DNA of 64,000 nucleotides, taken from contig CANMDE010000001.1 of assembly GCA_947496535.1 (NCBI GenBank), positions 186,001 to 250,000 on the forward strand. The letters are read 5' to 3'. Below the pieces are notes generated by a model. The model was not told the DNA's origin and ran no database searches. It saw only the letters and a list, made by a program, of their open reading frames with translations. Made by a program: the position numbers and the translations under genes. Shown here in pieces: positions 47,861-57,301 of this stretch. The stretch comes from an uncultured Paracoccaceae bacterium. Lineage in GTDB: Bacteria > Pseudomonadota > Alphaproteobacteria > Rhodobacterales > Rhodobacteraceae. The number at the start of each line of letters is the position of its first letter. Position 1 is the stretch's first letter.

Positions 47861-48289
47861 ATGACCAACGACACCGAAGACCTCCAAGACACCTACCCCG
47901 GCGCGGGCACGTTCAAATTCGGGGACAGTGCTGAACTCTGCCAGCGCCTCATCGCTCTTGTTCGCCAAGGCAAGAAAACTGCAACCTGCGGGGCAGCGGC
48001 GGATTTTGTGGATGAGCCCGAGGCGATGCCGGTTGTGGGCCGCTGCGATATTGCCACGAATTGGGACGGGACCCCTGCGCTGGTGATCCGTACCACCAAG
48101 GTTCAGGAAATCCGCTATTGCGACGTGACCGAAGACATGGCGCTGGCCGAGGGTGAGAACGACGACCTGCTTGGCTGGCGCAAGGATCACAAGGCGTTCT
48201 TTAAACGCAACGGCGGGTTCGATCCTGAAATGATGCTGGTGTTCGAGCATTTCGAACTGGTCGAGGATTTGGCGGGGCGGGAGCTGTAG
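47861..48289 (+). CDS. ASCH domain protein
   Basis: The 142-residue product has an ASCH domain (about 15-135): GTFKFGDSAELCQRLIALVRQGKKTAT, the polar GRCDIATNWDGTPALVIRTTKV and EDMALAEGENDDLLGW. ASCH proteins resemble the PUA fold and bind RNA or act as RNA-linked nucleases/hydrolases, for example on N4-acetylcytidine. An upstream ATG at 47849 in frame is equally possible. It lies directly behind the palindrome cluster and before a LysM gene. Confidence 0.88.
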   Translation: MTNDTEDLQDTYPGAGTFKFGDSAELCQRLIALVRQGKKTATCGAAADFVDEPEAMPVVGRCDIATNWDGTPALVIRTTKVQEIRYCDVTEDMALAEGENDDLLGWRKDHKAFFKRNGGFDPEMMLVFEHFELVEDLAGREL

Positions 48290-48419
48290 TCAAAACGCGC
48301 CCTTGATCTGACCAGCCTCCTCACAAAATCAACTACCGCAAAAGTGGCAATTGTGTGGCAAGGCTAAAGCTGATAACCTTACGTAAGGTGGGTAGTATCG
48401 ATTAGCGCGGGAGGTTTTG

Positions 48420-49523
48420 ATGTCCGCAGTTCGCCTCGTATTTTATAGCTTTTTTGCTGTTTTTATTCATATATCTGCAGCGTTTGCCTGCACATCCAAC
48501 TATACGGTTCAGCCCGGAGATACGCTTTCCGAACTGGCGCTTGAGAATTTGGGCTCCATTTTTGCGTATCAGACCATCTATGATGCCAATCTGGCTATCA
48601 TCGGTGATGATCCAAACATGATCTATGTCGGCACCGAGCTGACGATCCCCTGCACCGTCACGGCCGAAAACCCGATTGACTGGTCGGTAATGCCGACACC
48701 GCAGACATTGGCTAGCCTCAAGGAGATTGCGAGTATCCAGATTTTGGATATCCGGTCTGCCGATGATGTGGCCAAGGGTGTGATCCCCGGTTCAATCTCG
48801 ATCCCTTACGCTGAATGGCGTGGACCAAAGGAAAACCCCGGTGCGCCGCCATCGGCGGAACGGCTCGCCCTGATCATTGGTGAGAACGGGTTACGGTTGG
48901 ATCAGCCGATTATCATCATTCATGCCAAGCCCAATATGATGGATAACGGCCGCGCCGCTGTTGTCTACTGGCAGTTGAAGTCCATAGGTGCCCAGACGAT
49001 GGCGATCATGCGCGGCGGCTACAAGGGCTGGGTCGATCAGGAACTGCCGGTCGCCGAAGCGCCAATCCAGCAGGAAAGCTATCTGACTTTGGTCAGCTTT
49101 TCGAATGAGTGGCGCGCGGATGAGGTGGACGTCTATGGCATCGCGACTGATCAGATTGCGGGCCATCTGTTGGATGCCCGTCCGCATGGCATGTTCAGTA
49201 AACTAGATGCCACCGGAAATGCCTTGGCCAGTACGCTGCCGGGTGCCCGCAGCGCGCCGGTGCAGCCGTTGATGTCTATTCTGGCGAATGAAATCGATGT
49301 GGAGCAGGGCGTGCAGGAAGTTGTCGCCCACCTGAAAAATCATGAGGCTGACTGGATAGACGCAAGCGTTATCAGCTTCTGCCAGACGGGTGAATTAGCC
49401 GCGCTGAACTGGTTTTATGCCTCTGAGCTGGCCAGTCTGGACAATATGAAGCTTTATCCAGAGTCGGTTGTCGGGTGGAAGTCCAATGGAGGCAATCTCG
49501 TTGCCGGTGTGGAGGAGGGGTGA
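48420..49523 (+). CDS. Periplasmic LysM and tandem rhodanese protein
   Basis: The 367-residue product has a signal peptide (to about 23), a LysM domain (about 27-73: YTVQPGDTLSELALENLG) that binds peptidoglycan, and two rhodanese-like domains (about 95-190 and 210-350). Only the second carries a catalytic-type cysteine (about 321, FCQTGELAALNWF); the first has HAKPNMMDNG at the matching place. Rhodaneses move sulfur between donors and acceptors. The fusion of a cell-wall anchor to a double rhodanese is unusual. The ATG is behind GGGAGG. Confidence 0.9.
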   Translation: MSAVRLVFYSFFAVFIHISAAFACTSNYTVQPGDTLSELALENLGSIFAYQTIYDANLAIIGDDPNMIYVGTELTIPCTVTAENPIDWSVMPTPQTLASLKEIASIQILDIRSADDVAKGVIPGSISIPYAEWRGPKENPGAPPSAERLALIIGENGLRLDQPIIIIHAKPNMMDNGRAAVVYWQLKSIGAQTMAIMRGGYKGWVDQELPVAEAPIQQESYLTLVSFSNEWRADEVDVYGIATDQIAGHLLDARPHGMFSKLDATGNALASTLPGARSAPVQPLMSILANEIDVEQGVQEVVAHLKNHEADWIDASVISFCQTGELAALNWFYASELASLDNMKLYPESVVGWKSNGGNLVAGVEEG

Positions 49524-49586
49524 CACCCTCCGTCGGCTTACGTTGATGTGAAGTGACATTGGTGAAGAGGCGGGTACAACGGTAAG

Positions 49587-50411
49587 ATGTTGATCCGTAT
49601 CCTTGTTTTTTTGTGCATTGCCACTGTGTCACAAGCACAAGAGACCTTGCCCCATTCCATTCTGCCCGGACAGCCCTGCCATGGGCAGGAGCCCTGCGAG
49701 TTGGATGGTCGCCTTTACCACGTGAAAGAACCCGATGGTTGGGATGGGATCACCCCGCTTCCTGTCGTGCTGCATTTCCACGGCTGGGGGCGCACCGGTG
49801 CGACACCAGTTTATCATGCTCGGATTTCCGGCGCGACCCGCAGGCGTGGCGTGCTTCTGGTCGCGCCGACGGGTATCAACCAGACTTGGGATTTCTGGAC
49901 CGGGCGAGATGAGGATGTGAGTTTTGCCAATGCCGTATTGCAGGACGTCGCAGCCCGATATCCGATAGACCACGACCGGCTTTTCGTGTCTGGCTATTCC
50001 TTCGGGTCCGCGATGGCCTGGCGTTTTGCCTGCATCAGCGGTGATGGTGTGACGGCGCTACTGGCTGTAGCGGGTAGTATTCGGCAAACGGAAAGCTGCC
50101 CGCAAGCCCCTGACGAAGTTCGCCATGTTCATGGGTTGTCCGATACCGTGATGGATTTCCCCATCGGGCCCGGGGATGACATGCTTTATCCCGTTGCGCT
50201 TTGGCGGCTGAAGTTTGGTTGTGGGTCTGGCCATGCCCAAACGGTGTGGAATGTTACGCAAGCTGACCAATTCGAACGGCATGACTGGACCAACTGCACG
50301 ACTGGCAAACGCGTCATGCTTGATCTTCACCCTCGGGGTCATTTCATCCCAAAGGGCTGGATCGGCCGACAGTTGGATGAGCTGTTGGGGCGCGATCCGA
50401 CCTATCCTTGA
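49587..50411 (+). CDS. Secreted polyhydroxybutyrate depolymerase-like esterase
   Basis: The 274-residue product has a signal peptide (VSQAQ, about 18) and an alpha/beta hydrolase fold of the LpqC/PHB depolymerase type: VVLHFHGWGRTG (oxyanion hole), the nucleophile GYSFGS (Ser about 138), VHGLSDTVMDFP with the acid residue and HPRGHF with the catalytic histidine. It probably cleaves short-chain esters or feruloyl-type esters outside the cytosol. It follows the LysM-rhodanese gene by 63 bases. Confidence 0.89.
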   Translation: MLIRILVFLCIATVSQAQETLPHSILPGQPCHGQEPCELDGRLYHVKEPDGWDGITPLPVVLHFHGWGRTGATPVYHARISGATRRRGVLLVAPTGINQTWDFWTGRDEDVSFANAVLQDVAARYPIDHDRLFVSGYSFGSAMAWRFACISGDGVTALLAVAGSIRQTESCPQAPDEVRHVHGLSDTVMDFPIGPGDDMLYPVALWRLKFGCGSGHAQTVWNVTQADQFERHDWTNCTTGKRVMLDLHPRGHFIPKGWIGRQLDELLGRDPTYP

Positions 50412-50485
50412 CTATGCGATGCAGGAACCTTGCAATTTGGCTAAGGTTTCGCAACGCAAGCGATGCAGATGATAAGGATAGAGCC

Positions 50486-50767
50486 ATGTTGTTCGAGAAA
50501 GATCACCGCCAAGATCCCGACAATTGTCGCCGTTATGCGATCTACGAGATTGCCTATACGCTGATTGATTTCACCGCTGCCCTTCTCTTTGTTGTGGGTT
50601 CCGTCATGTTCTTTTATGAGAGCTGGCAAACAACCGGCACCTGGCTGTTTTTGATCGGTTCTTTGTGCTTTGCCGCAAAGCCGACAATCCGGTTGGTGCG
50701 TGACATTCACCTCGCCGCGATGGGCGACACAGAAGACCTGGCCAAGAAGGTGCAGGACGAAGGGTAG
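50486..50767 (+). CDS. YrhK-like membrane protein
   Basis: The 93-residue product has two membrane segments (about 25-45 and 50-68) and the YrhK motif region (YEIAYTLIDFTAALLFVVGSVMFF, then LIGSLCFAAKPTIRLVRD). YrhK proteins are small and uncharacterised. The ATG at 50486 follows AAGGATAG; the frame open upstream overlaps the esterase gene and is not used. pheT begins five bases after its stop. Confidence 0.85.
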   Translation: MLFEKDHRQDPDNCRRYAIYEIAYTLIDFTAALLFVVGSVMFFYESWQTTGTWLFLIGSLCFAAKPTIRLVRDIHLAAMGDTEDLAKKVQDEG

Positions 50768-50772
50768 CAGAG

Positions 50773-53169
50773 ATGAAATTTACGCTGTCTTGGCTGAAGC
50801 ATCACCTCGATACCGAGGCGAGCGTCGCAGATATCGCGGATGCGTTGACCGACCTAGGGTTGGAAGTCGAAGGCATTGAGAACCCAGCCGAACGGCTGGC
50901 GGATTTCACCATCGGCAAGGTGGTCTCGGCTGAAAAGCATCCCGATGCAGATAAGCTGAAGGTTTGTCAGGTTGAGACCAAGGATGGCCCGACCCAGATC
51001 ATTTGCGGTGCCCCGAATGCGCGTGAGGGGATCACCGTCGTTATAGCCTCTCCAGGAACTTACGTTCCCGGTATTGATACGACAATTGGTGTGGGAAAAA
51101 TCCGTGGGATCGAATCCTACGGAATGATGTGTTCCGAACGCGAAATGGAACTGTCTGACGAGCATGACGGCATCATTGAGCTGCCATCGGGCGAGATAGG
51201 CGACAGTTTCACCGATTGGCTGGCGGCCAACAAGCCGGACGCTGTGGACCCGATGATTGAGATCGCGATTACGCCGAACCGGCCTGATGCGCTGGGCGTG
51301 CGTGGGATTGCCCGTGATTTGGCCGCTCGGGGCTTGGGCGTGTTGAAGCCCATAACCGTTGATCAGGTGCCTGCCAGCTTCAAGGCTGATATGGGCGTGT
51401 CGATTGACGATGATACTCTGGACGGCTGCCCGCTATTCTGTGGTCGGGTGATCAAGGGTGTTAAGAACGGCCCAAGCCCCGATTGGCTGCAAACACAGCT
51501 ACGGGCAATTGGCTTGCGCCCGATCAGTTTTCTTGTCGATGTAACGAACTGGTTCACCTATGATCTGAACCGGCCTTTGCATGTCTTTGATGCGGATAAG
51601 GTCGCGGGCAATCTGCGGGTTCATCGTGCCGCTGGTGGTGAAACAATCACAGCATTGGACGACAAAGAATACACCCTGCAACAGGGTCAGATGGTCATTT
51701 CCGATGACAATGGCCCCGAAAGTATCGCCGGGATCATGGGCGGGGCGGAGACCGGGTGTACGGCGGAGACCGTCAATGTCTTCGTCGAAAGCGCCTATTG
51801 GGACCCTGTGCAGATTGCTTATGCGGGGCGTGCGCTCAAGATTAATTCGGATGCGCGTTACCGGTTTGAGCGTGGGGCTGACCCGGCCTTTACCCCGGAA
51901 GGGTTGGAACATGCTGTCCGGATGATCGTGGATCATGCGGGTGGAGAAGCATCAGAGTTGATTCAGGCGGGTGCGGTCCCGGATACGGCCCGGGCCTATG
52001 CGCTGGACGCAAAGCGCGTGATCTCGCTCGTCGGGATGGATATTCCAGAGGCGACACAGCGCGAAACGCTGACCGCCCTTGGTTTCCTTATGGAAGGTAA
52101 CATGGCCCATGTGCCGTCCTGGCGCCCTGATGTGCAGGGGCAGGCCGATCTGGTGGAAGAAGTGGCGCGGGTTGCGTCCCTGACCAAGCTGAAGGGCAAG
52201 CCAATGCCCCGTGTGGATGCCGGTGTGCCGAAGCCGATCCTGACGGTCAGCCAATCACGCCAGCAGGCCGCACGCCGGACGGCTGCCGCATTGGGATATA
52301 ATGAATGCGTGACCTATTCCTTCGTTGATGCTGCCGCTGCAAAGCTGTTTGGCGGTGGTGATGATACGACGATGCTGGAAAATCCCATCTCCAGCGAGAT
52401 GTCGCATATGCGGCCCAATCTGTTGCCCGGTCTGTTGCGTGCCGCCGCCCGCAATCAGGCGCGGGGTTTCATGGATATGGCGCTTTTTGAAGTGGGGGCT
52501 GGCTTTCATGGTGGTGAACCGGAAGAGCAGCATATGCTGGTTACGGGCGTTCTGATCGGGCGGACCGGACCAAAGGATGTGCATGGCATGTCGCGGCCTG
52601 TTGATCTGTATGACGCAAAGGCCGACGCGGAGGCGGTGCTGGCCGCCATCGGCGCGCCCACCAAGGTTCAGATTCTGCGTGGGGCCGCGGAATGGTGGCA
52701 TCCGGGGCGGCATGGCAAGATCTGTCTGGGTCCGAAAAAGGTGTTGGGCGTCTTTGGTGAACTTCACCCGCGCGTGCTGCGCGAGATGGATATCAAAGGG
52801 CCTGCCGTCGGTTTTACGATCTGGCCCGATGAGGTGCCAGCGCCACGCAAGAAATCCGCCGCGCGACCTGCTTTGGCTGCGACGGATTTGCAGGCTGTCG
52901 AACGCGACTTTGCCTTTGTCGTGGACGCGGATGTCGAGGCGCTGACCTTGGTTAACGCGGCAGCGGGCGTCGATAAGGCGTTGATCGCCGATGTGCGCGT
53001 GTTCGATGAATTCATCGGCGGCAGCCTGGGTGAAGGCAAGAAGTCCCTCGCCGTCACAGTGCGATTGCAGCCAACCGAGGCGACGCTGAAGGACGCTGAT
53101 ATTGAGGCGATCAGCACCAGGATCGTGGACAAAGTGACGAAGGTCACTGGGGGCGTGTTGCGGGGGTAG
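50773..53169 (+). CDS. pheT: Phenylalanine-tRNA ligase beta subunit
   Basis: The 798-residue product is a full PheT: N-terminal tRNA-binding EMAP domain (about 39-150; IGKVVSAEKHPDADKLKVCQVET), B3/B4 editing domain (about 210-380), B5 domain (about 400-470), the core catalytic-like domain and the C-terminal FDX-ACB domain (about 700-798). It edits Tyr-tRNA-Phe and pairs with PheS. The ATG at 50773 follows GGGTAGCAG. It is separated from pheS by five genes and a palindrome cluster. Confidence 0.96.
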   Translation: MKFTLSWLKHHLDTEASVADIADALTDLGLEVEGIENPAERLADFTIGKVVSAEKHPDADKLKVCQVETKDGPTQIICGAPNAREGITVVIASPGTYVPGIDTTIGVGKIRGIESYGMMCSEREMELSDEHDGIIELPSGEIGDSFTDWLAANKPDAVDPMIEIAITPNRPDALGVRGIARDLAARGLGVLKPITVDQVPASFKADMGVSIDDDTLDGCPLFCGRVIKGVKNGPSPDWLQTQLRAIGLRPISFLVDVTNWFTYDLNRPLHVFDADKVAGNLRVHRAAGGETITALDDKEYTLQQGQMVISDDNGPESIAGIMGGAETGCTAETVNVFVESAYWDPVQIAYAGRALKINSDARYRFERGADPAFTPEGLEHAVRMIVDHAGGEASELIQAGAVPDTARAYALDAKRVISLVGMDIPEATQRETLTALGFLMEGNMAHVPSWRPDVQGQADLVEEVARVASLTKLKGKPMPRVDAGVPKPILTVSQSRQQAARRTAAALGYNECVTYSFVDAAAAKLFGGGDDTTMLENPISSEMSHMRPNLLPGLLRAAARNQARGFMDMALFEVGAGFHGGEPEEQHMLVTGVLIGRTGPKDVHGMSRPVDLYDAKADAEAVLAAIGAPTKVQILRGAAEWWHPGRHGKICLGPKKVLGVFGELHPRVLREMDIKGPAVGFTIWPDEVPAPRKKSAARPALAATDLQAVERDFAFVVDADVEALTLVNAAAGVDKALIADVRVFDEFIGGSLGEGKKSLAVTVRLQPTEATLKDADIEAISTRIVDKVTKVTGGVLRG

Positions 53170-53369
53170 GGCCATTGGGGCCCATCCAGCTGTCAGGATA
53201 AGGGGCGCTGCCCGGCGTCATGCATTTGCCTATTTGGGGGAATCTCAAGGCGGGTGAATGGGGGCTTTGAGCTCAAAGTGACTGATGCTGCAAGATATTC
53301 GAAGGCCTGCTATTTTTCGCTGCATGTAATAAAGCAAGGGTTGCGGTCCTCATTTAGCGCAGCGTTAGA

Positions 53370-53561
53370 TCACCAAGTCTTCAAGTCTACTAACAGCCAT
53401 ACAACAAGTCCCCAGATGATCCCGGCCACAACCAGACCAATTCCGGCCCATGCGACATAACTCCAATCGTTGTCGATTCCCCAGCCGCCCATCGCACCAC
53501 CAGACGCGATCAGGATAATGGGCATCAATAGGCCGATTACGGAACGTATTACCTGTTTCAC
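53370..53561 (-). CDS. Small membrane protein of unknown function
   Basis: This 63-residue protein starts with GTG at 53561, with GGGAG eight bases before it, and has two membrane segments (about 5-22 and 37-58) separated by a GWGIDNDW loop. Size and composition suit a real small membrane protein, but I know no family. It lies alone between pheT and a LysR gene, convergent with pheT. Confidence 0.62.
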   Translation of the reverse strand: MKQVIRSVIGLLMPIILIASGGAMGGWGIDNDWSYVAWAGIGLVVAGIIWGLVVWLLVDLKTW

Positions 53562-53831
53562 TAATCAACTCCCTCAAACTCGCTGCTCTGAACGTAAGAA
53601 GCCGTTGGACCGTTTGCAAATTCTTTTGTTCGGTCGCAGTGTTTTGGCCAAGGCCGCAGCGCAGTTAGAGTACAAGTCTTTAACCTCTCTAATCAGCCCG
53701 ATACTTCGGAATAGTTTGCGATATCGAGTTTAGTCAGAATTGTCGTAAGCGGCCATTGGTTTCGGCGCGACGAAAGTGCACTCCGTCCGCTAAGCAGCCG
53801 TCCACCCACATTCGTCCAGCATCAGTTCATC

Positions 53832-54713
53832 CTACGGCTTCCCAAGCACCTCTGCCAGCACATCGAATACCAACCTGATCCTCGGGTTGGTGTGGATTTC
53901 CCGGTGGGTGATTAGCCAAACCGGGAACTTTATTGGTGGCATCTTTGGCAGGATATGCACCATGTCGCTGTGGCGCTGCCCTACGAATTCGTCCATTGGG
54001 CTGATCCCAAGGCCAGCGCGTGACATTTCCCATGCGACCAACCCGTTTTCGGACCCCGTATGGAAGTTCCCTTCATTCAGTTTGATGCCAATGTCGGACA
54101 GATAGGCGATCATCCGATTTATGTCTCCGTATGAGATGAAATCATGCGCCGCCATATCGGCGAGCGTTTTTGGTTCGCCCCGTGCTGCGATGTAATCTTT
54201 GGAGGCGTAGAAATACCCGTTCGCTTCACGGATCAGTCGCGCGACCAAGTCTGGTTGATCCGGGCGCATATGGCGGATGGCGATGTCGGCCTCGCGTCGC
54301 ATCAGATCACGGATATCGTTGGTGGCAATGACTTCCACCCGCAGTTTGGGTGCCAAGGCCCTGATCCGTTTCAACGCTGTCGGCAGATGGTAGGCGGACA
54401 GGACATCGCTGGCCGTGACCCGCACCTCACCTTCGATGCTTTGGGATTGCCCGGTGGCGACGATGGCCACCTTATCTGCCGCGGTCCCCATCTCGCGCAC
54501 ATGGGTCAGCATTTGCTGCCCGGCGGTCGTCAGCTCAAGCCCCCGCCCGACCCGTTCGAAAAGCATCAGGTCCAGTTCTTCTTCCAGAGCTGCAATCTGG
54601 CGGCTGAGCGTCGGTTGGGTCTGTCCCAGCGACCGGGCGGCGGCAGAGAACGAGCCTTCCTCGGCGGTCACAAGAAATGCCCGCATGCGGTTCCAGTCAA
54701 AGGGCGTATCCAT
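53832..54713 (-). CDS. LysR family transcriptional regulator
   Basis: The 293-residue product starts with a helix-turn-helix (SFSAAARSLGQTQPTLSRQIAALEEEL, about 21-47) and a LysR substrate-binding domain (about 90-285). It diverges from a methyltransferase gene with an 85-base shared region, the usual set-up for LysR control of the neighbour. The effector is unknown. Confidence 0.92.
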   Translation of the reverse strand: MDTPFDWNRMRAFLVTAEEGSFSAAARSLGQTQPTLSRQIAALEEELDLMLFERVGRGLELTTAGQQMLTHVREMGTAADKVAIVATGQSQSIEGEVRVTASDVLSAYHLPTALKRIRALAPKLRVEVIATNDIRDLMRREADIAIRHMRPDQPDLVARLIREANGYFYASKDYIAARGEPKTLADMAAHDFISYGDINRMIAYLSDIGIKLNEGNFHTGSENGLVAWEMSRAGLGISPMDEFVGQRHSDMVHILPKMPPIKFPVWLITHREIHTNPRIRLVFDVLAEVLGKP

Positions 54714-54798
54714 ACGTAGATGTATATATAGGCTGCATATTTCGTCAATTTGGTTCGGATTGCGTATGGGTTATAGTTGTCGAGAAAGGAGAGAGACC

Positions 54799-55443
54799 AT
54801 GACCACATCATCAGCTTTCTGGGATAAGATCGCCCCGAAATACGCCAAAGACCCTATCGCCGACCAGGCCGCTTATGATTACACGCTGGACCGCACCCGC
54901 AGCTATCTCAAAAGGACCGACAAGGTGCTTGAGCTGGGTTGTGGCACAGGGTCAACGGCGCTGCTTCTTGCGCCAAATGTGGGTCATATCACGGCAACCG
55001 ACATATCTGGCGGCATGATTGCCATCGCGCAGGAGAAAGTCGATGCTGCGGGGGTACAGAACATGGCTTGTGCCGTTGAAACCGAGGTGCCGCAGGACGG
55101 GCCATATGACGCTATCCTTGGCTTCAACCTGTTTCACCTAGTCCCTGATCTGGAGCGCAGCCTTGCGCAGATCCACGCGCAATTGCCGGTCGGTGGATAC
55201 TTCATCTCAAAAACGCCCTGCCTCAAGGGAATGGGGTTGACCCCCAAAGGCATCATGATTTCAGCCTTTATACTGTTCGGTATCCCGCTGATGCAGTTGG
55301 TCGGGAAGGCCCCTTATGTCCGCCGCCTCTCCGTGCCAGAACTGGAAGCAGCAATTTCGAAAGCCGGGTTCGAAATTGTCGAGACAGGCAATCATCCCAA
55401 AGGCCCGCCACCGTCGCGTTATATCGTGGCGCGGAAGGTGTGA
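54799..55443 (+). CDS. Class I SAM-dependent methyltransferase
   Basis: The 214-residue product has a Methyltransf_11-like core: VLELGCGTGSTALLLAP (motif I, about 48-64), TATDISGGMIAIA (motif post I) and YDAILGFNLFHLVPDLE (motif II). It lacks a signal peptide but has a hydrophobic helix near its C-terminal third (AFILFGIPLMQLVG). AAAGGAGAG precedes the ATG at 54799. The divergent LysR gene is a likely regulator. The substrate is unknown. Confidence 0.9.
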   Translation: MTTSSAFWDKIAPKYAKDPIADQAAYDYTLDRTRSYLKRTDKVLELGCGTGSTALLLAPNVGHITATDISGGMIAIAQEKVDAAGVQNMACAVETEVPQDGPYDAILGFNLFHLVPDLERSLAQIHAQLPVGGYFISKTPCLKGMGLTPKGIMISAFILFGIPLMQLVGKAPYVRRLSVPELEAAISKAGFEIVETGNHPKGPPPSRYIVARKV

Positions 55444-55530
55444 ACAGACCACAGCTTGCTGGACAACCGGGACACAGACGTTAAGTCTGCCAGCAAAGCT
55501 GCTTGCGGCGCATTGATCGAAAGGACGACC

Positions 55531-55977
55531 ATGACACTCAGCATTTATCTGTCCGGTGAAATCCACACCGATTGGCGTGACCAGATCACTGCTGGGGCGC
55601 AGGGCATGGACGTGAAATTTACCGGGCCAGTGACCGATCATACGGCCTCTGATGACTGCGGCGTTGCGATCATGGGGGCGGAGTCTGAGAAGTTCTGGCA
55701 CGACAACAAAGGCGCAAAGCTGAACGCGATCCGTACCCGGCATGGGATTGAGTTGGCTGATATTGTCGTCGTCCGGTTTGGCGAGAAGTATAAGCAATGG
55801 AACGCGGCCTTTGACGCGGGGTATGCTGCGGCCTTGGGCAAATCGCTGATTGTGATGCATGGTGACGACCATCAGCATGCCTTGAAAGAGGTCGATGCAG
55901 CGGCCCTTGCGGTGGTGCAGGAACCGGGGCAGGTGGTGGATATCTTGAGATATGTTCTGGATGGTGAACTGCCGTAG
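55531..55977 (+). CDS. YtoQ family protein
   Basis: The 148-residue product matches YtoQ: LSIYLSGEIHTDWRDQI at the N-terminus, the MGAESEKFWHDN segment and DIVVVRFGEKYKQWNAAFDAGYAAALGK. YtoQ has the fold of nucleoside 2-deoxyribosyltransferases and the Nuc_deoxyrib_tr clan; its own reaction is not known. The ATG at 55531 follows AAAGGACG. It lies upstream of the NAD salvage genes nadM and nadV, which may point to nucleotide or NAD-related chemistry. Confidence 0.9.
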   Translation: MTLSIYLSGEIHTDWRDQITAGAQGMDVKFTGPVTDHTASDDCGVAIMGAESEKFWHDNKGAKLNAIRTRHGIELADIVVVRFGEKYKQWNAAFDAGYAAALGKSLIVMHGDDHQHALKEVDAAALAVVQEPGQVVDILRYVLDGELP

Positions 55978-56101
55978 TCATGCAACAAATGTTGGGCGGC
56001 TATGCAGTGGTAAGGCTTCCCTTCGCGGGCGATCAGCGCTAGATGTGGATTAGCCAAGGAGGTCTTGGCGAAAAATCCATACGCTGCGGAGGTCGCGCGA
56101 C

Positions 56102-57208
56102 ATGAGTACCAGACACAGGCTGGCCGTCTTTATTGGCCGTTTCCAACCCTTTCATATCGGGCACCTGGACGTCGTGCAGAATGCGCTGGCGCAGGCGGAT
56201 AGTATGCTGATGCTTGTGGGCAGCGCATACAGGCCCCGCAGTTGGAAAAACCCATTCACTTACGCCGAACGTGTGGAGTTCATCTGCAAAGGCACCGCCA
56301 AGATCGATAAACCCGTGGCGACATTGCCGCTGGTCGATACGCTTTACAATGATCGGGCGTGGATCGTGAATGTCCGCACAGCAGTCACCCTGCACATGCG
56401 CCGGGCCGGGCTGGACCCGGATAAGACAAAAGTAATCCTGACCGGCTTTGAAAAAGACAAATCATCCCGCTATCTCAGCTGGTTTCCCACATGGGAAATG
56501 CTGCCTGCCTCACCCCACACCCATGAGGGCGAGGTCGTCAGCGCTGCCGAACTGCGGCAAGAGCTGTTCTTTGGCAGTGGCGAAAACACTGGCCGAATGG
56601 CGAGCCGTTTTGGGCTGGAACAGATAGCGCCCGTTCTATCGTGGATGAAAAATCATCCCGAGGCGGTGTCGGACGTCCGTGATGAAGGCTCTTTCGTGCT
56701 GGACTATCGCGAACGGACGCAGGCGGCCGAGGATGTCTTTGGCTACCCGATCCCGGTGAACACTGCCGATGCCATCGTTGTCCAGTCGGGCCATATCCTG
56801 ATGGTCGAACGCAAACTGCAACCCGGCAAGGGCCAATGGGCGCTGCCCGGCGGACATATCGACCGGGACGAACAAGCGCTCGATGCCGCGATCCGTGAGC
56901 TTTACGAAGAAGCGGGTCTGGATATGCCAAAGGGTGCAATGCGCGGCCGGTTGCGGGAACAGCGTGTGTTCGACCACCCCGAACGATCCGAAAAGGGCTG
57001 GGTCCGGACCGAAGCATTCGTGTTCGAACTGCAGGACCGCGCCAAGCTGGAGAAAATCAAATCCGGCAGCGATGCCTCACAGGCCCGTTGGGTCCCGATC
57101 ACCGAAATCACACCGGATAACATATTCGAGGACCATTTTGATATCATTCAGGCCCTCGTTCCCGATGTCCCCTTTGCCTATTCATCGATCCTGATGGCGC
57201 AAAGCTGA
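56102..57208 (+). CDS. nadM: Bifunctional nicotinamide-nucleotide adenylyltransferase/Nudix hydrolase
   Basis: The 368-residue product joins an archaeal-type NadM adenylyltransferase (1-180; GRFQPFHIGHL at about 12-22 and SAAELRQELFF) to a Nudix domain (about 215-350) with the complete Nudix box GX5EX7REUXEEXGU at about 250-273 (RELYEEAGL core). NadM makes NAD from NMN and ATP; the fused Nudix domain may cleave ADP-ribose or clear damaged nucleotides, as in Synechocystis slr0787. nadV follows after 93 bases, so the two form a nicotinamide salvage pair. Confidence 0.93.
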   Translation: MSTRHRLAVFIGRFQPFHIGHLDVVQNALAQADSMLMLVGSAYRPRSWKNPFTYAERVEFICKGTAKIDKPVATLPLVDTLYNDRAWIVNVRTAVTLHMRRAGLDPDKTKVILTGFEKDKSSRYLSWFPTWEMLPASPHTHEGEVVSAAELRQELFFGSGENTGRMASRFGLEQIAPVLSWMKNHPEAVSDVRDEGSFVLDYRERTQAAEDVFGYPIPVNTADAIVVQSGHILMVERKLQPGKGQWALPGGHIDRDEQALDAAIRELYEEAGLDMPKGAMRGRLREQRVFDHPERSEKGWVRTEAFVFELQDRAKLEKIKSGSDASQARWVPITEITPDNIFEDHFDIIQALVPDVPFAYSSILMAQS

Positions 57209-57301
57209 CCGAATAGCCCGCAAAGAGCTTATCTTTGCAAAAACACCCTGCGGGAGGTCCGCAAGGGTTCCAACCGTCCAAATCCGAGGAGGAACAGGAC
57301 A

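Noticed and set aside
49504..49525. Short hairpin at the end of the LysM-rhodanese gene (GGAGGG and CCCTCC arms)
   Set aside because: Six pairs, overlapping the stop codon and without a T-run; too weak to call a terminator.
52255..53175. Minus-strand open frame of 306 codons inside pheT
   Set aside because: Antisense to a well-conserved gene; such frames are common in GC-rich coding DNA.
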